Below, one piece after another: positions 60,050-64,000 of a stretch of DNA of 64,000 nucleotides (positions within the stretch are counted from its first letter, which is position 1; every line of letters starts with the position of its first letter). The notes beneath the pieces are model-generated. The model searched no databases, had not been told where the DNA came from, and was given only the letters and a program-made list of their open reading frames with translations. This DNA is from Paralvinella palmiformis (Eukaryota; Annelida; Polychaeta; Terebellida; Alvinellidae). The stretch spans positions 382,001-446,000 of the forward strand of contig JAODUP010000484.1 of the NCBI GenBank assembly GCA_025642065.1, read 5' to 3'. Both the position numbers and the translations under genes were made by a program.

Positions 60050-62999
60050 TAAGACAAAGCCATTTGTTTTATTGCTTTTTGCTTGATTTTGGATGTATCA
60101 CATTGACAAGCTGCTCAAATCACATAAATAAATAGTTTAATGGTACTTGTGTAAGGTACCCAAGTACAAAGAGTACTGGATCTAGGCTAAGACTTCGTAC
60201 TTTGGCTGGTGTTAAAGATTTATGGACTATTTTTTAATTTACTTTTTAAATGTAACCACCGTAAAGATAAATGATCGTGTAATGTTTACATTGAACTGAT
60301 GACAACAATTACTGATCGCGTTGCCACTTAATAGCAATGATTAATGCTGGATCTTGATTGGTTTACTTGGATGAAGAGAAACTGTTGAAAAACATACACG
60401 TAGAAAAACAAAGATTTAGCAATAGAACCTTACAGCTGTTATTGGGAGTTTTGGAACATCTCTATGTCCTCAGAACTCACTGATAATATGAAACTTGATC
60501 AGTCACAATTTCATATCTGCTGTTGTTGACATCAGTAACTTCGTAACCCGGTATAGAATCTCTTCAGGTATGTCCATGATAAATACCAAGTACCACATAT
60601 TTAAAGGCATTATTTTCCGTTATATCTGCTAGACTACAGATATGACATATAGTTGAACATTATTATCATTTATACAGCGGCACATAACAAGTATTAAGCT
60701 CGATGTAGTACTACAACATGACGGTTTTTGTCCCATGTAGTTACAACAAAAAAGTTTGTGATGAATGAAAAGTTAACAAACTGCACTGTATATTTAATGT
60801 TAAAATACTGTACATATTTAATTTATTCTTTGATATTAGTAATATATATATATATATATATAATGGCAAAAATTTACACATTAACATGACAATTCTTGTA
60901 TGATGGATGGGTAGAAGTACCATTTCAAGTTGTTATGGGGATCTGGTATTTGAATAATTTTACATTATTTAGTGCAGTGATATCTGGCTCTTGACATTAA
61001 ACCGAGAAAAACTTTGCTTTGTGACTGAGCCAAGATCTTTTAATATGAATATTAAAAATAAGTATTTCTTTAGGATGTCAGATAATTCCGATTTGTACCA
61101 AATTGATGCTCAGGTTCACGCAGATAAAACGTGAATGATTTTGGTGATTAAAATATATTTTGTATTACTATTAGTAGACAGTACAATGAATGGAAGTATT
61201 GCTGCTGTGTATTTTTATTGTCACCAATGGCGAGTAATTAAGCATACATATTTGTTATCTAAACTTACCATGAAGCTTCTGAAAGTAGCTTCTGTTAATT
61301 TTCTGTTTAGCCTTAAATACAAATTTGTGTCATTCAAATCATGGACACTGACAATTGTAAATATGGTAAAACATTTTTATTTTTGGTAATATATAACAGA
61401 AAAAGCACACCACAGGTGCTAGTAACAAGCTATTAATTAACATAGTAAAATTATCTTAATAATGAGTATAAATACTGCAAACACTCGTACAAATGTTACC
61501 TCCAGCAAACAAATTGTGTGTTAACATCAACATCATATCACTAATGGTGAACAAAAGACCGACGTAACAAACACAATTACTTGGGTCAGGTTATGTTATA
61601 TCACTATCATGGGTTAGAATGACATTATTAAAGATGCTTGCACAAAACAACCATATACAGGTGACAACAGTTTCATATATTAAATACACATCATGGCGTT
61701 CAGTTAAAACCTGTGAAGGACATGATAAGAACATCCATTATCCTTGCTGGCAAAATACAGATATATAATTGCGAGTTAATATCAGATGGTGTTAGCTTGC
61801 AACTGGAAAAACAAATCTTTTATCACTTGAATTTGTTCACACTCGGTTTTATCAATAATGGTGTTGGTTTCAAATGGATGGCTATGCGCAAACAGTTAAC
61901 CAGAAAAAGCTTAGTATATTTATGGCACAGCAACTCAATTACATAAACGCTGTTATTTCACAGTGAAAGTACAGAAAGAAATAATCATCATTTGCCAAAG
62001 TATTGTTATACAAAGTAATCGATTAGAAATTTTGACAGCTACTTCATTGAAGGACCCTCGAAAAGCATCTGAGAAAAATATCATAATGAGGTTTTTCCAG
62101 TCCTTCTAAAGCACACAGATGGCAGTGTTTAATAAATAATTCTGGTCCACAATGATCACCATCTGTTTGTGTGCTAATTTCTATTTGACAGTAATAGATA
62201 TCAATTGATTGGATCCTAAAGTAAATAAATACTGACATCAGTAGTTGAGCAACATACTGTATTGATATGTGTATCTATTAGACAATAAGCAACGATAGTG
62301 ACCGTAAATGATCTACTATTCAAAACTGCTGCACACACACACACACACACACAGATAACATTTATAACAGACTGTTCATTGTACAGAAAAATATGAATGG
62401 TCACCAGTAATATTTAATTGCTAAAATATATCACAAATTATATTTGTATAAACTCACACATATGTTTAACATCGTGTTAATCCTCAAATCTGAACTAAAT
62501 ATATCTTGATCATATGCTCTGCTAGTATGGCACACAAAGTTTCAGATAATACCGGAGGGCAATACACATAACTAAAGAATCATAAATACTGTATCTGCTA
62601 ATTCACCAGGAACACAATTTGTTAAACAATTCACTTTTTGTTTACCATCAAGTGAGATGAACCAAAAAGAATGGCACTTAAGATTACATGCATGTGTGAA
62701 ATAAACTGAACTAAAACGTTAGATTTCCTTGCAATACGTAGCTGCCAGAAAATAATTCACATATTATTTTATATACTTTGATGATGATGATGATGATGAA
62801 TATATTATATTCTTAATGCTATCTCTAACCAGTTATTATGTAACACAACCAACAATGAACAATATCAACAAATTACCAATAAATGAATTTTCTTTCTCAG
62901 CTAAAACAATAAATACACAACCAAAAAGTTAAGTAATTTTCACTAAGAAAATACTATGTAACAACTGCTGTACAACATATAACAACAAACTCTTGGTGT

Positions 63000-63051
<52 letters not shown>

Positions 63052-63699
63052 ACACTTGTATGATAGTCAATGTCAAAACAGTAATCTGAAACACATTTTG
63101 GTTACATATAAACACAACATAACTAGTTCACCACACATTAATGCCATCTGACATGGTAATGTAGCTAAGCACAGTTCTAGATATGTTCATAATATAGGCA
63201 CAATCTAACATAATATATACACATTATTACCAACATTAAACTTTAATATATAGGCACAACCAAATGATAACAATGAAGCCAGCTTCACCCTTTTGGTCAC
63301 ATAATCATAAACTAAGGAGAACATTCCAGCTGTATGTCTTACTGTCCGTAACCAAGCTGCAAGTCTGTTCCAGTTTATTTCTATCTCCCCAGTCTCACTG
63401 CAGTGTATGTGAAGTTATGGATAACTATGTAAATATAACACAGTTATGCCACATCTGGGATTATGAGAGCCCTGGCCTTCATTCTGATTGGTCAACTGCC
63501 TGGTTTCTGCCTCTAGTCAACAAGCTTAGGCTACCCACACAACAAATAACACTGTTCTGATGTACGATGGCCTCGCTTGTCCTACGTCGCTGCATTGTTG
63601 TTAATGTTCAGGGAAGTCAGTCTTGACATCTCCCAAATCGATGCAGTAGTAGCAGTAGACTACACATCCTTATATTATTTTATGCAGTCAGTATAGAAG
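60050..63699. other. Intergenic region or 3' UTR of the downstream minus-strand gene
   Basis: AT-rich with (TA)11 at 60842, (CA)10 at 62333, (GAT)n at 62779 and (TA)17 at 63007-63040. No supported gene; small frames such as 63264-63560 look like chance. AATAAA on the minus strand near 63375 could serve the nuclear-receptor gene. Confidence 0.5.
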
Positions 63700-64000
63700 T
63701 CAACTGAACTGAGTTGGAAGGCCGCTGTGTTTTGATAGTATTTCACCAATCAGGCCTAATGTTGGTGGCAGTTTTCTCTGCTGCTGGAGTCTTGACAGAA
63801 GTGTAATCGTCTCTAAGCTAACCTGACGTAGCTGTGGCAAGAACAAGAGTAACCTCATCACATGACCAATGGGTTGCTTTTGGCGTTGAATGGTTGTGTA
63901 GTGGAGGGCACTATGTACCTTATCCTGAAGCCCTTGGAAATACTTCTCATTGTTCAAGTTCTGGACACCTTCAAATAGGAAGACCAAAATTTGCTTTGTT
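63700..64000 (-). CDS. Nuclear receptor ligand-binding domain, last exon (partial)
   Basis: A minus-strand frame runs from the window edge to TGA at 63700-63702 (100 residues). Motifs fit helices 8-12 of a nuclear-receptor ligand-binding domain: GLQDKVHSALHY (helix 9), then GHVMRLLLFLPQLRQVSLET (helix 10/11, the RFGKLLLxLPxLRS-type signature), then a divergent end KLPPTLGLIGEILSKHSG. The usual AF-2 core (for example LIxEML) is represented at best by LIGEIL. The subfamily (NR1 or NR2 type) cannot be settled from this fragment. The protein would bind a ligand or act constitutively as a DNA-binding transcription factor; the rest lies outside the window. Confidence 0.72.
   Translation of the reverse strand, partial: TKQILVFLFEGVQNLNNEKYFQGLQDKVHSALHYTTIQRQKQPIGHVMRLLLFLPQLRQVSLETITLLSRLQQQRKLPPTLGLIGEILSKHSGLPTQFS

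Noticed and set aside
63264..63560. 98-codon plus-strand frame near the window end
   Set aside because: No recognisable domain; it probably lies antisense in the 3' UTR of the nuclear-receptor gene.

Overview
The window is AT-rich eukaryotic nuclear DNA: spliced genes with GT-AG introns, abundant (TA)n and (CA)n arrays, and many young and old tRNA-derived SINEs. The gene set (MKKS/BBS6, cytoplasmic WARS1, WDR25, LRRC73, a nuclear-receptor ligand-binding domain) is that of a bilaterian animal. Intron sizes, the absence of vertebrate repeats and the SINE style suggest a lophotrochozoan, most likely a marine mollusc; this taxonomic call is an inference. All exon models below were built by hand from reading frame, splice sites and remembered human homologues.

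Layout. 1-8 kb, plus strand: the last nine exons of a gene that starts outside the window, possibly RhoGAP-related, with a long acidic tail ending in FDFYG. 10.5-21.1 kb, minus strand: the MKKS/BBS6 locus. Four exons encode a 589-residue chaperonin-like protein, and two 5' exons each hold one complete small membrane-protein ORF. 18-30 kb: a transposon graveyard with a hAT relic, a TIR element, two LINE fragments, a possible LTR and two GC-richer relic coding blocks. 30.4-34.2 kb, minus strand: a compact locus whose last two exons carry two more single-pass microprotein ORFs in tandem. 34.7-35.5 kb, minus strand: a decayed THAP-domain gene. 36-39.5 kb: SINEs with clear target-site duplications. 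41.2-43.9 kb, plus strand: LRRC73 (4 exons, 371 aa). 45.2-53.5 kb, minus strand: WARS1 (8 exons, 422 aa). 54.1-60.0 kb, plus strand: WDR25 (5 exons, 517 aa), head-to-head with WARS1 across about 590 bp; as I recall the two genes are also neighbours in human 14q32. 63.7-64 kb, minus strand: the last exon of a nuclear receptor.

The most interesting signal is the microprotein organisation. Four short ORFs (58-69 codons, each with one hydrophobic segment next to charged ends) lie on one strand in two bicistronic or polycistronic arrangements, one of them being the leader of MKKS. Human MKKS mRNA is also reported to carry upstream ORFs for mitochondrial peptides, so an ancient polycistronic arrangement is plausible. 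Whether these peptides are homologous to the human ones could not be tested here.
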